Source: Pilaira anomala (Eukaryota > Mucoromycota > Mucoromycetes > Mucorales > Mucoraceae). From it: a stretch of 64,000 nt of DNA. The translations under genes were made by a program, and so were the position numbers. Location of the stretch: the NCBI GenBank assembly GCA_025716855.1, contig JAIXMQ010000050.1:62001-126000 (forward strand), read 5' to 3'. This document shows, one piece after another, positions 46,242 through 59,044 of this stretch (position 1 is its first letter; the number at the start of each line of letters is the position of its first letter). The notes below the pieces were generated by a model. That model made no database searches, was not told the origin of the DNA, and worked only from the letters and a program-made list of their open reading frames with translations.

Positions 46242-48856
46242 CAAAAGTCCATATTATCCCAAAGACGGAGTGCAGAAGAACGCATGATATTCTTTTTTCA
46301 AGAGCTAACATAATAACACCTTTTTATTTTAAATGTTTATTTAATTTGAAATAGAGAAAATCTTATATTAAAACAGGAGATAAATCAAGTAACACTATAG
46401 CTTACCAGTGCGAAGCCGGATCATTAGTTTGTCGTTTCAAATCATTGAAATCCAAAGATTATACGTGTGATCAGAGGAAGCGATCCTATATGTGCTCAAT
46501 GCAAACTATAATAATACCAAACGTGATTAGCCAATCAAAAACGTCCAATGTGGTACGTCACGCCAAAACGCGTAGATTTCGGCTTAAAAATTCAATTTAA
46601 TAATGTTTATACCCTCATACAAGTATTTTGCCTTTATTTTTATCTTTATTCTTTTTTTATATACATTATAAAAAGAAATCTGTTAAAAGAAACACAGTAA
46701 ATATATTTCGTGATCTGGAGAAATAAACATCCGTCAAAAGAAACATACTTTGCCTTTAAACAATCGTAATAAAAAACTTAATAACAAGAAAAACAAATTT
46801 ATTACATACTCGAGAGAACATACGTAAAAAGAAGCTTTCTCGTTTATAAAGCCCTGTATGATAAACATCTTAAACCCAGAAACATACGGACTTCAAACAA
46901 TTGTATTCAATAGCTACTTATTCTCTCAAAAATATCTGTGTGACATCCATGTTTAAAACCCTTTATTTAAATAAAGTTTGGATTAATTAAATATTAACTT
47001 ACCATAAAACTATTTACTTACTCTTCCATAAACTCCAATCTCTTATAATGTGGCAGATACCTGGGCTGCCTCCCTTTAATAATGATAAAGTCCTAGGTCG
47101 AACTGAAGATAGTATAATAGCAAGAGAATGAAGAGCTAGAAGGAACGAGGTCAAGAATACATTATCACTTTTACCTATCAAAATACATAATCTTTAATTC
47201 TATATGTATTATATCTAGTGAACATCAGTTAGTATGAATATCCAAGGCATCCAAAATAATGTTAACGTGAATAAAAAATTTCATAGTTTTAGTATACAGG
47301 AATAAGTACAACCAATATATCAATAATGCAAAAGTCTTGTGCAACTACATGGTTCAAAGTATCAATGAAAGGAAAGAGAGATAAGACATTATACCAAACA
47401 CAATTTCACAGCAATTCAGTCTGCCGTAAATGCTTTGGCGCGTCATTTACCAAACGCAGAAAGGGCGAAAGAATGGTTTGGTCACATTTTAGAGATGTAC
47501 AAGGACCCTATAACAAGTATCAAGTACGAAATAAGTCTAATTTCCAATCTTCTTACGTTCTCTCTAAATAAAATCGATTGGAAGAGGCTTTGATCACTCT
47601 AAAGGCAGCTTTAGAAGTTGTTTTGTTCATGTTAAGAGCTATCATGATCAAGAACCAATATACTATGGTACTATTTTTGAAGTATTCGAAATTGAGGCTC
47701 TAAAAATAATAAAACATTCTAACTGGGAATTTAGAAAAGACGAAACGGAGGTTAGTTAGAGTTAAAAAAAAAAAAGGTGTTCAGGAACCTCCATTCGAAC
47801 AAGTTATAATACAGCTACTTAGAATAGTAGGTACACTATAAACAAGCTAACTTCTTGAGAAATACATCTGTGAGAGCTGGAAATTATTTGAAGTTATACA
47901 ATAGTTAATCCTCTTTCAGATATAGGAGGGTGGGATTTTAAACCTTTTATGTTATTTACTCGTTAATTCATCCCATGTGATATTAAATGATGCTCTTTTT
48001 TTTTTTAGAAAATAAATAATCAAAATACAAGGAACACTCTTTTATTATCAATCAATAAAATCTTGGTAGTCGTACGATTTATACATATAATGTCAATAAA
48101 TTCATTATTTTCTAATTCGGAGACTTATTAATCTCTCCCTTGGGGCTGGAGCCATAGTTAAACTAAAAATATCTTTTCAAACGAGTTTTTTCTTTTTGTA
48201 AGAGACTGGAATATTTTATTCCAATAACTCCCAGATGTTAGTGGGAAATTCCGTAAATGAAGCTTTATTGATAAAGTTTATTTTATTTTGATAAGCCTAT
48301 TCCTTAATTAGCTTCGTAAAGTCAATCCCGGTTCTGTTTATATTATTCATGCAAAAAAAAAAAAAAAAAAAAAAAAATAGACTTTTTAAAAAGTGTCAAC
48401 AGAGCACCCGGGTCTAATTGTGAGAGAGTAGACAGAACAAGTTTTTTTTTTCTGTTTATATGTTTCAACTATCACTTATGTAAAGATACATTTCATAATG
48501 ATAAATTAATTGTATATATGAACCCAACTACAGTAGCCCTCATCTATTTTACCTTCATTTCCCGTACTGGATGATCTTTTCAACATACGATTGACTTCAA
48601 TCAAAGATAAGAAAAAAAAATAGTAATCCGACATTTATTTGTCACGCAACATCCTATATATAGGATACCGTTGTACGAAACATAAAGCAAAGAACAAAAA
48701 AAACGAGAGAAAAGGATATATCAACAATCATGATATCATACTAACGTATAAAACGGAGTTGAACCATATAAACGAAAAAAAAAACCTATATATACTCTCT
48801 CTTTATTTTATTTTTAACACTTTTTTTTATTTCTCTTTAAAAACACACTAAACAAT
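46000..48856. other. Gene-poor region upstream of pyruvate decarboxylase
   Basis: Holds a 41-T run (46198-46238), several A runs (48354-48377) and no intact gene. A frame at about 47422-47592 reads VNALARHLPNAERAKEWFGH then ILEMYKDPITSIKYEISLIS and stops. It looks like decayed coding sequence of unknown origin. The final 200 bp contain T-rich and A-rich stretches likely to be the promoter and leader of the decarboxylase gene. Confidence 0.45.
46198..46238. repeat. T41 homopolymer
   Basis: Longest single-base run in the window, about 200 bp upstream of the PAM2-motif gene start. Confidence 0.9.
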
Positions 48857-50631
48857 ATGCCTACTATCAAAATTGGTGATTACTTACTCAAGCGTCTCAA
48901 GGAGATTAATATCGATACCATCTTTGGTGTACCTGGTGACTACAATATGGTAAGTACCTTATCATTAATAAATATAAAAAGGAAAAAAGCCGAAATACAT
49001 GTATTAAAACCAAATGATATTATAAATAGCCTTTTTTGGATCTTATTGAGGATGATGAAGAGTTGACATGGGGAAACAATGCAAATGAGTTAAATGCATC
49101 ATATGCAGCGGATGGATATGCTCGTATTAGAGGTGCTGGTGCTCTTGTAACAACATTTGGTGTTGGTGAATTATCTGCCATTAACGGTATTGCTGGTTCA
49201 TATTCTGAAATGTTACCTGTGATTCATATTGTAGGTACACCTGTAACTTCTTCACAAAATTCACATGCCTTGTTACATCACTCACTTGGTAATGGCGATT
49301 TTCAAGTATTTACAAAGATGTCTTCAATGGTTACAGTAGCTGCAGTTCATTTATCTCGTGAACGTGCCTTGGAAGAAATCGATCATGTTATCTCAACCGC
49401 TTACTTGCGTAAAAGACCTGGATATATTGGTTTCCCTCTTGATTTCATGTTAAAGGAAGTACAAGTCTCTGAAACTCAATTAGAGCCCTTAAAGTTATTC
49501 AATAAACCAAACCCAAAGGAAGTACAAGAGATTGCTTTACAAAAGATTTTAGAAGAGATTAAATCTTCTCAGAAACCTGCAATTATTGTTGATGGCTGTG
49601 TACTTCGACAACATCTTACAAAGGAAGCAAATGAATTTGTACGTCGTTCTGGATTTCCAACCTTCTCTGCACCCATGGGTAAAGGTGCTATTGATGAATC
49701 CTTACCTAATTTTCGTGGCTGCTATAGTGGCAATGTAACTTTAGAAGGTATCACAAATGAAATTGAAGAAGCCGATTTATTAATTGAATTGGGTTCAGTC
49801 AAGTCAGATTTCAATACCGGTAACTTTTCTTATGGTTTGGAAAAGAAGAAGACAATTTCTTTACATAGCTTTGGTACCACAATTTATCATGCTGATTACA
49901 ATAATGTCTGTATGTCTGAATTATTACCTTTATTGACTTCCAAGTTGCCTGAAGAGCCAACTGAAATTGAATTCGGTCCTCGTATTCGTCCTGAGCCTAT
50001 TGATGAAAGCACAGAAGAAATCACTCATAACTATCTCTGGAACAAAGTACCTGAATTTATTGTACCTAATAGTATTGTAGTAGCTGAAACAGGTACAGCA
50101 GAATTTGGTGTTTTTAATATGGAAAGTCCAAAGGGAGTTACCTTTATCAGTCAAATTCTTTGGGGATCAATTGGATACACAGTCGGTGCAGCTTTAGGTG
50201 CAGCTATGGCAGACCGTAATCGAATCGTTTACTTGTTTGTAGGTGATGGATCTTTCCAGTTGACAGCACAAGAGGTTTCAGTCTATCTTCGACATGGTTT
50301 AACACCTGTTATTTTGTTATTAAATAACGATGGTTACTTGATTGAAAAGTTAATTCATGGACCTGATAGATCTTACAACAATTATCAAATGTGGGAATAT
50401 AGCAAGACACTTGAGTACTTTGGAGGTCATTTGGAACATAATAAGACAGAGGGTAAAACACCATCAGAGATTGGATTTGAAGGAAAAGTTAGTACAAGAG
50501 CCGAATTTGAAAAGGTTATGAAAGAAGTGAATGAACAACCCAACAAGATTCACTTTTTAGAAGTCATCATGCCTCGATTTGATGCACCTCGTGAATTAAA
50601 GCTTTTAGTTGCTACTTCTGAAAATCGTTAA
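48857..50631 (+). CDS. PDC1: Pyruvate decarboxylase
   Basis: Thiamine-diphosphate enzyme converting pyruvate to acetaldehyde and CO2, the first step of ethanol fermentation, in the cytosol. Two exons, 48857-48949 and 49030-50631, predict 564 residues, the normal length. The catalytic glutamate is at residue 51 (NNANELNASYAADGYAR) and the His pair at 114-115 (HALLHHSLG), the same numbering as yeast Pdc1. The cofactor motif GDGSFQLTAQE...LLNNDGYLIEKLIHG (50240-50370) is complete. The 80-nt intron falls after GVPGDYNM and before PFLDLIED. All active-site features are intact, so the enzyme should be functional. It could alternatively be an indole-3-pyruvate or other 2-keto-acid decarboxylase, but the overall match favours PDC. 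It lies alone between a gene-poor region and a convergent ankyrin gene. Confidence 0.95.
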
Positions 50632-50852
50632 GAGATGTATAAAAAATTGCTTTAATAAAAAAGGAGTTTCATTATGTGTGCATATCTAAATAGTACATAT
50701 TTTTCTATATATACTTCTATTAAAAAAAGGAGATCACACACATAAACTCATTTTAAAAATAAAATCAAAAAATAGTTTATTTACAAGTTTTTCTTTTTTT
50801 CTTAAACATCATACTTTTACACTCTAAAAAAAAAAAAAGAGAGAAGGGGAAA
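50632..50852. other. Convergent 3' spacer
   Basis: 221 bp between the PDC and ankyrin-protein stops. A/T-rich UTR sequence with an A12 run. Confidence 0.5.
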
Positions 50853-51780
50853 TTACTTTTTTGACCATGCAGGAGTCCATCTTGAGAAAAATCCTGTTCG
50901 ATGATCAAAATCGTGTTTATTGTTATGGTGATTATTATTATTACGGTAACCATCGAATGAATGACGACCTGAATCCTTACTAAATCCACTGAACCAGTTC
51001 CTTTTCATTTCTGGCTGATCTAAATGATGGTGATACATGTAGCTTTCTTCTTCTTCTAATTCATCGTCTTCATCTGTCGAATCATGTGATTTTCTTGTCA
51101 TTTCTTGTGAATGTCTTTCAAGCTCACCTTGTTCATTTAACTCTAAATTATAAGCTCGTCTTTCCAGTGACTGTAAATAATTTTCATCCTCATATTGATT
51201 TAAAACTCCATAGCCATACCAATCAAAATTAGGGTCACCTATTAAACTTGAAGGAGATGCATATGAAAAATGAGAAGAATCGTCTGAAGAAATAGAAGAC
51301 ATGGAAAGTGGTATACTGAGCGAACTTTTATTACTTGTATCGGGTAATGGTGTGACCATTTCATCCATGGAAGGTCTGTGCGCGCCAGAGAAACTCCGCC
51401 TAGAAAGATGTTTTTGAGGTGTAATCGTAAATGGTAAATGTTTACTTTCCATTATACATGGTAAACTTGGTCTTCTTTTTTGTTTCGAAGGTTGACGTGC
51501 TTTATTATATTCTTCATGTTGTGATAATTTTGCAGACTTTAATAAGTTGATAATTTCGGTCTCATGTTTCGCTTGTGCAATGTCAAGTGGAGTTGAACCA
51601 TATTTATCTTTTACTTCTACATGAGCATGATTTCGAATTAATAAGTCCACTATTCGAATACAACCGTTTGCACAAGCAACATGAAGTGCTGTAGATCCTG
51701 TTGCTCCTGGTACTGCTTGCGACTTGTCTGTACTATGTTTTTTTGACCACCTAGGGGGTTTACATACATTTGAGTCAAAC

Positions 51781-51811
<31 letters not shown>

Positions 51812-52126
51812 TGAAACTAAAACAACTTACTTTTGCATGTTGACATCAGCACCTCGGTCAATAAGATATTGAACAACTGCAATGTTGTTGTCATTAACAC
51901 ATGCTAATTGTAAAGGTACAAACCCATTCACTACAGAGTCAATAGAAACTCCGTGGTCAAGAGCAAACTTTACTAGCCCTATTATCAAAGTAGAAAAAGT
52001 TATAAGAATTGAACAGAAATAGAGGAGAGGAAGAGTGTTTTTACCAACATTGCCAGTAATAGAAGCCCAATGAAGACCTAATAAATTTTCTTTTTTTTCT
52101 TTTTTAGTGTCATTGGAAGGCAACAT
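50853..52126 (-). CDS. Ankyrin-repeat protein
   Basis: Protein-interaction protein of unknown role. Starts MLPSNDTKKEKKENLLGLHW at 52126. About three exons. The first intron lies near 52044-51980 and the second, with a run of about 28 A, at 51833-51755. Ankyrin repeats: LLGLHWASITGNVG / LVKFALDHGVSIDS, then FVPLQLACVNDNNIAVVQYL, TALHVACANGCIRIVDLLIR, and STPLDIAQAKHETEIINLL. After these the protein is Ser-rich and disordered, with an acidic stretch (DEDDELEEEE) and a His/Asn-rich tail (YRNNNNHHNNKHD), ending FSRWTPAWSKK. About 390 residues. Fungal proteins of this layout often act in signalling or transcription, but no specific orthologue is claimed. Confidence 0.8.
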
Positions 52127-52289
52127 GGTGATGTCAATGTCAAAATAAAAAATAAAATAAAAAAGAAAAAGCAAAAATAATTGAAACAAAGCTCAAAAAA
52201 GGCGAATTTATATCGATTTTTTTTTTATTATAAAAAGAGAATGTAATTTTTTTTTTAGCTGATTACATGAAGAAGAAAATGCAGTATAT

Positions 52290-52313
52290 GTGTTTGTGTG
52301 TGTGTGTGTGTGT
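52290..52313. repeat. (GT)n microsatellite
   Basis: GT dinucleotide run just downstream of the chitin synthase stop codon, probably in its 3' UTR. Confidence 0.85.
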
Positions 52314-52336
52314 ATAAATAGTATAAAAATAATTAA

Positions 52337-55300
52337 TTAAAGACGTCCTTGTAAAATATATTCAATGCTTGTATTGATATATTCCTTTTTAGGTGTCATG
52401 TCAAATCCAAAGAATGCGCTCAATTGCTCTCGAACTATAATTATAACAATGAGTTAGTTAATTTAAACCATTAAATAATAAACAATAAATTCGTTTTTTT
52501 TTTACCTTGTTTTTTAGTGATACTCATCAAGTTTGCTGTTTGAAGGATATTTCTAATTTCAGATAATATCTCTTCATCGGTTGGAAAACCAGGTGGTGTC
52601 ATTGGCTGCATACCACCTTGAGATAAAGGTATAGAGAATTGACTCATGGGTCGAATAGGCATTTCATATTCACTTTGATTACCTGGCATCATCATATGAG
52701 GCTGAGCACCCATCATACTACCACCCATCATACCATTAGTACGATCATACATCATACTACCATTAGCTCCACCCATCATAGGTGTAATATGTCCACTAGT
52801 AGCATAGTCAGGTCCAAAACTATGTACTGACATGGCTTGAGATCCTCTTGGTATAGGAGGTGTCATCATAAAGTCTTGGGTAGCTGCTCCACCATACTCT
52901 GAGCCACCTATAACTGAACCTTGGAAGCCCATTGGACTTTGAGAACGATTTCCACCTCGCTTTTCAAATCCACCTACATTTGTATCTCTGTAATAATCGT
53001 ATTCACCACCTGCTTGACTTCCTGCATACTGAGTACGACTATCGTACATGCCAGATTGGTTACCACGAGAGCCATGAGTTTGATAACTCTTGTAAGTATT
53101 ACCGGTAACACCAGTTTCTTTACTACCAGTAGAACCTAATTCCCAAAGTTCTTGTTCGTAGACACTCCATTTCTTGAGTGGAATCATCTTTTCATCAAAC
53201 TTCTCATCATCTGCAACAATAATCTTCTTCTGTTTTTTATCACCTACAACCACACGAGTATTACCCCATGAGAAATCATCGAAATGCCAGAATGAATAAA
53301 TAGGTAAAAAGAAGGAGAACACAGGAATAGCCAAGATGTAAAAGATCATCCAACCAATATGTTGCCATTGACGTTTCAAGATAAACAAGATTGCTTGTAA
53401 ACCATAAATACCTGCCAACATACATAAAGCCAAAATAGGAATTGGTCCTGACTTGGATGCAATTACATAAATCAAATAAACCAAGTAAATAACGGAGACT
53501 GGTAATGTCAAGGTACCAATTAAATCGATCAAGACAACAAATCTCATAGAGAAACAACAGAAACCACATAAATCAGGAAGTAAGACAACTTCAAACAAGT
53601 TATGAATAGTAGAATTAATCCAACGACGACGTTGTGATAACAGAATTTGCCATCTATCAGGTGCTACTGTCTTACACTGAGCATGCGCTGTAAACTTCAT
53701 TTTGTATTGAGGGAAATGTTTCATCATTAATGTAGTTAAGTAACGATCTTCACCTAAATGCAACAAGTTCTTTTTGTGTAAAGTATCGACATGATTATCA
53801 GAATAATCATAGATGACTTTAGGTGAAATAATCAAAGGTTCATTCTTTACGGGTGTACGGATACGATACATACAGAAACAACCAGGTAAACATGTCACGG
53901 AGCCAAATAAAGATTCAAATGCTTTAGCGAGATGATGGGAAATATAGTACTCGTACACTTGAATCATAGTAGTCCATGAGCGATCTTCATTTACAAGTTT
54001 GGTTTCTCCACAAAGACCAATAATACGACCATCGTGCAACATACGAGAAATCATATGGTTTAAAGCATCAGGCATAACTTCAGTATCAGAATCCACCATC
54101 AGTATGTACTCGTAAAATGAAGGGTTAACACCAATAACATTCTTAATTTGATGATACATTTCTAATTCAAGCGGTGTCATTTCACTATCGAAATGAACCT
54201 TGTTCAAGAAATTCATACAAATCATTTGAGAGTCTCGTTTACCACGATTACCAGGCTTAGCACGTTCAGAAGCTTTACCAACCTTGACAATAACAACATA
54301 AGGTACAACATGACCTTCACATTCATAAAGACCAGAATAGACTTTACCATAGTTCAATTGCTTGGAACCTTCACCAATAGATTTAAACATGAGTGGCTCA
54401 GGATCATTCTTGGTATCGTAACCTAACACATCTAATACAATACGAGGTGTAGGTCGATCGTTACCACTACCCATAATCATACCATCTGCAATGATATAAA
54501 GCAATTTACGTTTATCATCATAGTTCATTACTGTTAAAGAATCGATTGTCTTTTTCAAAGATTCTTCATCCTCAGTATAACAAGGAACTTGACAAATAAC
54601 AAATTTATCATGATCTTCAGGTGTAGGTGCACCACCAAACTGAAGGGCAGCCAAGAATTTGACAACAATCACAAAACACATGAGAACAGCAGCAGTTAAA
54701 AGCATATAGTTGGTAAACATACAACGCGCAGAATCTCTTTCATCTACATCACCAATATAAAAGAAGTTGTTTAGACAAGCAAGATTCATTTCTTGCTCTT
54801 CAAGCGTCATAGAGCCACGGTATTGATTCCATTTATCGGTAGCATCAGTACCACTGAACTTGGTGAAGATTTCTTCAACAGTTGGATTCAAGAAATGATA
54901 ATCGGTAGCAGTAGAACCAGAATCAAATATTTTACTAGTAGACATATAATCGTTAATGTCATAGACTTTACCATTAATAGCTAAGGCAAGACGACTCCAA
55001 CTTTGATAATCTTCATACAATTGGTTGACTGGTACAACTACTTTACCTTTACGATAAAGAGTCATAGTAGGAATAAAGTAATTCCAGTACCAACGTGGGT
55101 CAGCCAATTTAGGTAAAGTAGGTACAGTACGTTGATCACCGGAATTATGCACAAAATTAGCCAGTACAATAGTATTGTTTGGAATAATCTTAATATTAGG
55201 TGAATTGACCAAACCAGCACATGCAACAGTTAAAGGAGGAGGTATAGAGTAAGATACATCTAAACCAGCGACTTGGGACATTAAATCAGGTGTACCAACA

Positions 55301-58300
55301 TAAGCAGAGGCACCATGTTGACTTTTTGCGAAATTGGTAATATCATAAACATGACCACGGACACTGACATACATATCATCAGGAATACTATGCGCTTGTA
55401 CATTAGCACTTGAATACATGTTTCTTGTACCGGGACAAATTACTTCACCTAAACCAACAATGACAAAAATAGTAATAGCAGAAAAGAAGAAAATAATAAT
55501 ACAGAGTGTCACTTTTTCTCGCCATGCCATTTGAACATCTTCACGCTTCATTTTACCGAACCAACTTAAAAAGGGAGAAGGAATCCACCAAGTCATTGAC
55601 CAAACAAATCGAATCCACCATATACGTACAGCTGTAATTGGCATTTCTTCAACCGATTCATGTTGCGGTGTATGGTAATCTTCAACCATTTTACTCATAT
55701 CCATATTTGGACCGAATCTAGTAGAAAAGTTAATGATTAGTCTCTATCACAACATGAATTTTTTTTTTTTTTTTTTTTTTGTGAACTCACCCATCAGATA
55801 ACCCCTTCATTCCCCATTCAGATTCTTCTCCCCATTGACTTCCTTCCATATCACGTTTCATACCGTCTTCACTCTCCATATAACTAGCGCCATCAAACGT
55901 TCTACCGGGATTCATGTTCATATAGCCCGCATTAGGAGGCAACAAACGATCATCTTGATAATAACCAGCAGCTACACCAGCACCACCAGCGCCAGCTGCA
56001 CCAGGAGAAGCATTATTTAACATGTGTTGTTCATGTGGTAATTCTTGTTTAGCGTCTAGTCCTTTTGCACGATCTCTTTCTTCTTTTTCAGCAGCACGTA
56101 AACCATCTTCAAGTTCTTTCCAAGTTTCATAAGAGAACCAAATCATATCATGACCGACAAAGGCTTGAGGCTCTACCCAGTTCATCATGGCTCTTACATT
56201 ATCAACTTGGTCTCTTTCAGGCTTTGTATGATCAATTTGTAAAGAAGTAACAAAGTTTTCATAACGAAGTAAAAACTCGTTAAATGTGTAATAATTTGCG
56301 TAATCTACAGTACTCTTGAAAGTCAGGTCAGGTAATAAAAATGAGCGTACTTGCGCCTTAACACGCTTTGGATCAAATACGTCAGGGGATTGGGTATCAT
56401 TAGGTCGAATATGAATAATATTATAGATGCGTGTATCTGACATACTATAAAATAAATCACGTAATGTCATGTAGAGTTGATCCATGACGGTTGTCACTTG
56501 CATGTTTTGATAAGCATCTTCTGCATCATGAATTAACTTTTGCTTTCGCATGTCTTCTGCTTCCGGTTCTCCAGCCTCTGCATTTGGATCTCTTACAGTA
56601 TTATTACGACGTTTGTTAGGTCGTTTCATAGAAGGAGCACGGGTAGGTTTACTTGTTAACTGAGCCTTGACAATTGTACGATCATCTTTTGGATGTGATT
56701 CAGTAGCCATAGCGGAGCTTTCAAATAGTGTAGATACAAAGCTATTGGTACTATTATCTCGTAAAAGACTCACAAAATCCGGGGAAAGGTCATCTAAATT
56801 TTTTTCTAAGAAGTAGTCGACCGTATAATGAACACTGCCCGAGAAATGATTGACACCGAATGAGTAGGCATGACCTGACTTTGAAAAGGAAGGATGTGAA
56901 CCATAAGTACGTTGCACATTTGCTAAAAAGTTGGCATTGGTTGCATCTGTAGCCCCTGTTTGATATTTAGCACAATCTCGGTCCATAGCACCAATGATAC
57001 CGCCTAAACCTAATGCAGCTGACTTGTTTACATTCTTTAAATTATCTTGCTCTTTACCAATAAGTAAGTCAAGACAGGCAGAATTATCAAGAATATTAAT
57101 TTTTGGTAATGGAACACCATCACGTAACATAGCGCCTGCTAAACCATCAGAATCGTTAAATCTTTGATCGATAATAAATTGGTTTACACGTTCATTTGCA
57201 AAATTTGCACAGAATTCCTCAAAACCATTTGACTTGAAATTTTGAAAACCAAATTGATCTAAAAACCCAACAAAGTTTGCAGGTTCTGCATCGTTATAAC
57301 AAATTTTTGTATTTAAAGATTCTACAATCCATAAGAAAAGGACATGATACAGGGCTCTTGATAAAGCATCTCTTTGTTCAGCAGCACCTTGTGTATTTAG
57401 AAACATGGTACAGAGTTCTTTACGAATCAATCGAAGTTTATAAGTTAAGGATTGTTCCAATTTAGTAGGAGAGACACCCAAAATAACAGCAACAGTTTCT
57501 AACACATCATGATTACGAACACAACAAGCTTCTTGTGCTTGATTACTATTATCTTGATCGTCTTGAAACTGTAAGTTACCAAGATGCAAAATAGCAGCCA
57601 GAAGTTGAAAGATTTGAGTGACAGTCTTTGCTTTAAACCCACAAATCTTGAGTGAACTCTTGAGATCCGCAAATGCAATCTCATCATTGATTTCAGGTAC
57701 TTTAATTGCCTTTGATTGTGCAAGATAATTAAAGGATTCAGGAGGAAAATTGATATGGAGAGCAACTTGTTCTTCTTGACTGGTACCAGCTAAAAGTGAA
57801 TAAAATACATTGAACGTTCTTTCTTCCTTTGGAATTTGCGTCACCCTCGATTTATCAAATGCATAAGTCAATGTTTTTGCTCCGAGAATACGACCTCGCT
57901 CAGAAAATTGGAGTTCTTGAAACATACCATACTTTGAGGCAGAAATATTTTGTGTTGTTTTAGTATGACCAAAGGCTTCAAGAATAACCAACGAATTTTG
58001 AATTTGTTGTTGTAATTTAGTTTCTTTTTTAGAGTGTGTTGATAAAAAGAGAATTTGACTTAATAAATGTGATCTAGTTGTACTTTTACCAGAGCCAGTA
58101 ATACCACTAGTTATAAAAGAAACATTAAGTATTTAATTTATATGCCCAATAATTCAATTGCCCTTATCATGCTTCCCCTTTTTCTTTCTTTTACACACAC
58201 ACACACACACTCTCTCTCTCTTTCTCTCTCTTTCTCTCTCTATTTTATTTTCAGTAAACCCCTTTTTCTTGTTAAATTATAACCAAGACCAAATATCCTA

Positions 58301-58663
58301 TCCCCGACTGAGAAGCTTTTTTTTTTTGTTTATATACCTTAATATAATACTTTGATCTTCACCCGTCCTACGCATATGGAAATAAACCCTCGCAGCTAGA
58401 TCGTAAACATGGGGTTGCATAAAAGACTTGTCGATTACATTTCTATATCCAATATCAGCATATGATTTCAGTGTAGCATCATTTAGTATTTCCAATGGTT
58501 GATATGGATTTACTACGATTAAATTAGAATGACCAATGCGAGTATAAGGTTGATTACGCTTAAATCTACTGGAAAGTAAGTTTGTGATACTATCTTCTGT
58601 AGGTGGCTGTTGCTGACCATGACTTAGTAGGCATGTCAAATCTATACGTGAATCGTCTTGCAT
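52337..58663 (-). CDS. Chitin synthase with myosin motor-like domain (class V/VII type)
   Basis: Makes cell-wall chitin from UDP-GlcNAc at the plasma membrane. Four exons: 58663 to about 58339, about 58108-55792, 55713 to about 52506, and a last one ending at 52337; roughly 1,980 residues. Domain order: motor-like head (SNLIVVNPYQPLEI; P-loop GITGSGKST; SASKYGMFQELQF; FLDQFGFQNF); a membrane pair; a cytochrome-b5-like fold (VRGHVYDITNFAKSQHG); and the glycosyltransferase with MVDSDTEVMPD, GEDRYLTTLMMKHFPQ and the hallmark QRRRWINSTIHN. Further membrane helices, a G/M-rich cytosolic region, and a C-terminal DEK_C-like domain (PTDEEILSEIRNILQ ... VREQLSAFFGFD) follow. The head's ATPase motifs are altered from true myosins. 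It sits head-to-head with the SNF2 gene, 381 bp between ATGs. An intron near 58200 carries CA and CT repeats. Confidence 0.93.
58195..58245. repeat. (CA)n-(CT)n tract in first intron of chitin synthase
   Basis: CA dinucleotides followed by CT-rich sequence; on the gene's own strand these read as GT and AG repeats within the intron. Confidence 0.8.
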
Positions 58664-59044
58664 TGACTACAATAGATTACGTTTTTATAGAAAAAAAATT
58701 ATAAAAAGAAAGAAAAAATGAGAGAGAGAGATAGAAAAGAAAAATAAAAAAGAGAGAATATATGTATCTAAAAAACAAGGATATTATATTTATAAGATGT
58801 ACATGCATTTATTATAATCCCTCTTTTTTTCTTCTCCTATAATTTGGTGGAACGTCGAATCTTCGTTTACGCACACTACTATTTTTACTTTTTTCCCTCC
58901 TCTTTTTTTTTTTTTTTTTTTTGATACCAAATCGTGACTTCTAAAAGGAGTCGAATCTCGCCAAAAGAAAAATAAAAAAAAAAAACTCTTTCTTTTTCGT
59001 CTTGCTACGCGACGCAGTTAATATATCAACAGCATAACCTTGAA
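58664..59044. promoter_or_regulatory. Bidirectional promoter region, chitin synthase / SNF2 remodeller
   Basis: 381 bp separate the two divergent start codons, so both promoters must share it. It contains GA-rich and T-rich (58900-58922) blocks. No factor site can be assigned. Confidence 0.55.

Noticed and set aside
47326..47571. Open frame of 81 codons (MQKSCATTWF...) as a gene
   Set aside because: Another frame over the same bases looks more protein-like, and neither has flanking exons; treated as relic sequence.
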